Source of the DNA: Gammaproteobacteria bacterium | GTDB taxonomy: Bacteria > Pseudomonadota > Gammaproteobacteria > SZUA-229 | Direction of reading: 5' to 3' | DNA: 14,321 nt | Assembly: GCA_023136715.1 (NCBI GenBank) | Contig: JAGLQT010000059.1 | Span: 1-14,321, forward strand | Shown: piece by piece, positions 12,809 to 14,321 of the stretch | How the letters are laid out: the number at the start of each line of letters is the position of its first letter | Numbering within the stretch: position 1 is the stretch's first letter | Position numbers and translations under genes: made by a program | The notes under the pieces: model-generated | What the model was told of the DNA's origin: nothing | Seen by the model: the letters and a program-made list of their open reading frames with translations, nothing else | Database searches by the model: none

Positions 12809-13270
12809 ATGTACAAAAAGTTACATCATTTCATCAAGGCCCTGACTATCTTTACCCTGCTCGGCTTCGGTTCGAGTGCTTATGCAGACGCGGAACACTC
12901 CAAAGAGTTTGGCGACTACGTTATTCACTACAATGCTTTCAGAAGCGATACGTTGTCACCGGAAGTAGCCAAAAACTACAACCTGACCCGCCGTAATAAT
13001 CGTGTCATTATTAATATCGCGGTGCTTAAAAAAGTGCTGAATACCACTGGTACACCGACGGCAGCTAAAGTCACCGGACACATTAGCAACCTTACCGGAC
13101 AAATGAGAAATATTGAGTTCCGTGAAATAAAGGAAGGCACTGCTATTTACTATCTGTCTGAATCACAGTTCACTGAAGGTGAATTTTTGAAATTTGAACT
13201 TAAAGTCACACCAGAAGGCGAAACACAACCGGCTCGACTGAAGTTCGACAAGAAATTCTCTACTCACTAG
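12809..13270 (+). CDS. DUF4426 domain-containing secreted protein
   Basis: This 153-residue protein has a clear signal peptide: Lys/His-rich start, hydrophobic core about 10-22, and an Ala-Tyr-Ala site with likely cleavage after residue 26. The mature part of about 125 residues has the DUF4426 pattern: GDYVIHYNAFRSDTLSPEVA (about 35-54), RRNNRVIINIAVLKK (about 61-75), NLTGQMRNIEFREIKEGTAI (about 94-113) and a beta-rich C-terminus ending FDKKF. It is expected in the periplasm with an Ig-like beta fold. The function is not established in my knowledge. It has a strong ribosome-binding site (CCGGAGG, eight bases before ATG), a good promoter and a Fur-box-like operator. Its last 11 bases overlap the convergent DUF3301 gene. 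Confidence 0.88.
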   Translation: MYKKLHHFIKALTIFTLLGFGSSAYADAEHSKEFGDYVIHYNAFRSDTLSPEVAKNYNLTRRNNRVIINIAVLKKVLNTTGTPTAAKVTGHISNLTGQMRNIEFREIKEGTAIYYLSESQFTEGEFLKFELKVTPEGETQPARLKFDKKFSTH

Positions 13271-13595
13271 GTTCTTCTATAGTCCGGCCTGCACTATGTC
13301 GCGGATCCATACTAGTTTCCGCGACATGCCGGCCTAATATCACGATATATCCCTGCCATCGCGCCTCATTATCATCGCTATAATCAAAACTGTAGATTCG
13401 ACACAACTGCAGCTGACCACTTGCACTACGCCCCAACCAGATTCGTTGGCGCATGACCGTATTATCCAGTAACTGCAACTCTGACCTTTGACACAAACGG
13501 TGACAGGTCATCAGCGCCAGTTCGCCACTACGCATGCTATCCCACCAGTATGCGACTACCGCCATCAGGCATATAATTAACAACAATTCCTGCAT
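13260..13595 (-). CDS. DUF3301 domain-containing protein
   Basis: The protein is 111 residues from ATG 13595. It has one N-terminal membrane helix (MQELLLIICLMAVVAYWW) and a soluble domain with the DUF3301 blocks SGELALMTCHRLCQRSELQL, LLDNTVMRQRIWLGR, and LCRIYSFDYSDDNEARWQGY followed by IVILGR. The family is common in gammaproteobacteria and is of unknown function; it usually has a short helix directly followed by a WW-x-S-x-R-x-x-E-L-A segment, as here. An in-frame GTG at 13620-13622 would add nine residues (MRNKWLALV). The ATG is preferred because it matches the family start, although neither start has a good ribosome-binding site. The last 15-20 residues (DPRHSAGRTIEEPSE) extend past the family core and are encoded by a large inverted repeat. 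The 3' end overlaps the DUF4426 gene by 11 bases. Confidence 0.85.
   Translation of the reverse strand: MQELLLIICLMAVVAYWWDSMRSGELALMTCHRLCQRSELQLLDNTVMRQRIWLGRSASGQLQLCRIYSFDYSDDNEARWQGYIVILGRHVAETSMDPRHSAGRTIEEPSE
13280..13336. repeat. Long bulged inverted repeat at the DUF4426/DUF3301 junction
   Basis: ATGTCGCGGA (13296-13305) pairs perfectly with TCCGCGACAT (13318-13327) around a 12-base loop. Beyond a seven-base one-sided bulge, TAGTCCGGC (13280-13288) pairs with GCCGGCCTA (13328-13336) with one mismatch. The result is a GC-rich hairpin of about 18 pairs. It begins 10 bases past the DUF4426 stop, so it could end or protect that transcript, but it lacks a T tail. On the other strand it is inside the end of the DUF3301 coding sequence. 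It resembles a REP-type element. Confidence 0.7.
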
Positions 13596-13655
13596 AACCA
13601 ACGCTAACCACTTATTTCTCACGACTTACGTCATACCATCATGCCCAATTTTCCT

Positions 13656-13673
13656 ATAAAATGCTCATTTTAT
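13656..13673. promoter_or_regulatory. 18-bp perfect palindrome overlapping the putative fabA promoter
   Basis: ATAAAATG-CT-CATTTTAT is perfectly symmetric with 8-base arms. It overlaps a -10-like TATAAA (13655-13660) in the divergent region between DUF3301 and fabA, about 35 bases before the fabA start. It does not look like the E. coli FadR or FabR sites. Position and symmetry suggest an operator controlling fabA-fabB, and the regulator is unknown. Confidence 0.4.
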
Positions 13674-13707
13674 TAAATTACAAATACCCCTTTAGCGGAT
13701 TAACCTT

Positions 13708-14244
13708 ATGCTCGCAGACGAAAAAAGTTTCACCCAACAAAACTCTTACACTTACGAAGAACTGCTGAAATGCGGTCAAGGTGAACTTTTTGGGCCCGGT
13801 AATGCGCAACTGCCTGCACCCAATATGCTGATGTGTGATCGCATCACTACTATTGCAGATACTGGTGGCAGTTACGGTAAAGGCGAGATTCAGGCGGAAC
13901 TGGATATTAATCCTGATCTCTGGTTTTTTGATTGCCACTTTAAAGGCGACCCTGTGATGCCCGGCTGCCTGGGTCTGGATGCGATGTGGCAGCTAGTCGG
14001 TTTTTACCTGGGCTGGAGTGGACACCCTGGCCGCGGCCGTGCACTGGGTGTAGGTGAAGTCAAATTCACTGGACAGATTTTGCCTACCGCCAAAGATGTA
14101 AAATATCAAATTAATATTAAACGTGTTATCGCACGTGGCCTGGTTATGGGCATTGCCGATGGCTCACTGTCTGTCGATGGCAATGAAATTTATACTGCAA
14201 AAAATCTACGTGTAGGTCTATTTACGTCAACTGAAAACTTTTAG
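13708..14244 (+). CDS. fabA: 3-hydroxydecanoyl-ACP dehydratase/isomerase
   Basis: This 178-residue FabA dehydrates 3-hydroxydecanoyl-ACP and isomerises the trans-2 product to cis-3-decenoyl-ACP, the branch point of anaerobic unsaturated fatty acid synthesis. The active-site stretch WFFDCHFKGDPVMPGCLGLD is intact, with catalytic His77 and Asp91 corresponding to His70 and Asp84 of the E. coli enzyme. The hot-dog helix AMWQLVGFYLGW follows. The N-terminus has a few residues more than the E. coli protein. The ATG is preceded by a weak AGCGGA eight bases upstream. fabB starts nine bases after the stop, the usual fabA-fabB unit of gammaproteobacteria. An 18-base palindrome upstream may be its operator. 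Confidence 0.98.
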   Translation: MLADEKSFTQQNSYTYEELLKCGQGELFGPGNAQLPAPNMLMCDRITTIADTGGSYGKGEIQAELDINPDLWFFDCHFKGDPVMPGCLGLDAMWQLVGFYLGWSGHPGRGRALGVGEVKFTGQILPTAKDVKYQINIKRVIARGLVMGIADGSLSVDGNEIYTAKNLRVGLFTSTENF

Positions 14245-14253
14245 GAGTTACTC

Positions 14254-14321
14254 ATGAAACGCGTTGTTATAACCGGTTACGGCATTGTTTCCTGTTTGGG
14301 AAATGATCGACAAACTGTTCT
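14254..14321 (+). CDS. fabB: 3-oxoacyl-ACP synthase I (FabB), N-terminal fragment
   Basis: The first 22 residues, MKRVVITGYGIVSCLGNDRQ and onward, match the start of FabB closely and the gene runs off the right edge. FabB elongates the cis-3-decenoyl-ACP made by FabA, so the two act in sequence to make unsaturated fatty acids. The ribosome-binding site TAGGAG overlaps the fabA stop codon, indicating translational linkage. FabF is the main alternative, but the fabA context favours FabB. Confidence 0.93.
   Translation, partial: MKRVVITGYGIVSCLGNDRQTV

Overview
The window looks like chromosomal DNA from a moderate-GC gammaproteobacterium, probably marine or halophilic. The signs are an adjacent fabA-fabB pair, RNase D, a nickel-type glyoxalase I, DUF4426 and DUF3301 genes, and two separate Na+/H+ antiporter systems (an Mrp/Mnh complex and NhaD). 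I cannot place the genus. No tRNA, rRNA, insertion sequence, integrase or CRISPR array was seen.

Layout. Bases 1-1150 (minus strand) hold the start of an Mrp-type cation/proton antiporter operon, in the order mnhE-mnhF-mnhG-MbhD-like, running off the left edge. Bases 1151-1839 carry no intact gene. They contain a pair of short palindromes upstream of mnhE, a small reading frame broken by one stop codon, a tandem palindromic repeat, and a strong intrinsic terminator for nhaD. Bases 1840-5282 (minus) are an SLC13-family permease followed by nhaD, apparently cotranscribed, with a divergent LysR regulator at 5425-6258. Bases 6418-8667 (plus) are four tightly packed genes: a TauE/SafE-like (UreH-like) membrane protein with a His-rich tail, a putative 2OG-Fe(II) oxygenase, a membrane-anchored glutaredoxin and a TerB-family protein. 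An unknown helical protein lies convergent to them (8664-9410, minus) and divergent from gloA (9487-9879). A Dph6-like ATP pyrophosphatase follows gloA, then two hypothetical genes. The second of these is bracketed by two copies of a short dispersed repeat. Bases 11579-12673 are rnd. A DUF4426 secreted protein follows, with a good sigma70-like promoter and a Fur-box-like operator. It converges on, and overlaps, a DUF3301 gene whose 3' end carries a long hairpin. The DUF3301 gene is divergent from fabA, and fabB runs off the right edge.

How the genes fit together. The left third is about sodium and proton circulation: Mrp and NhaD expel Na+, and the SLC13 permease is likely to use the Na+ gradient for anion uptake. 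The middle is a redox, metal and detoxification set (TauE/SafE-like, oxygenase, glutaredoxin, TerB, glyoxalase I). The right end is housekeeping RNA processing and unsaturated fatty acid synthesis. No single feature is proof of a new system. The least explained items are the four-gene 6418-8667 cluster, the putative iron-regulated DUF4426 promoter, the repeats and hairpins in the intergenic spaces, and the broken small gene near 1404.
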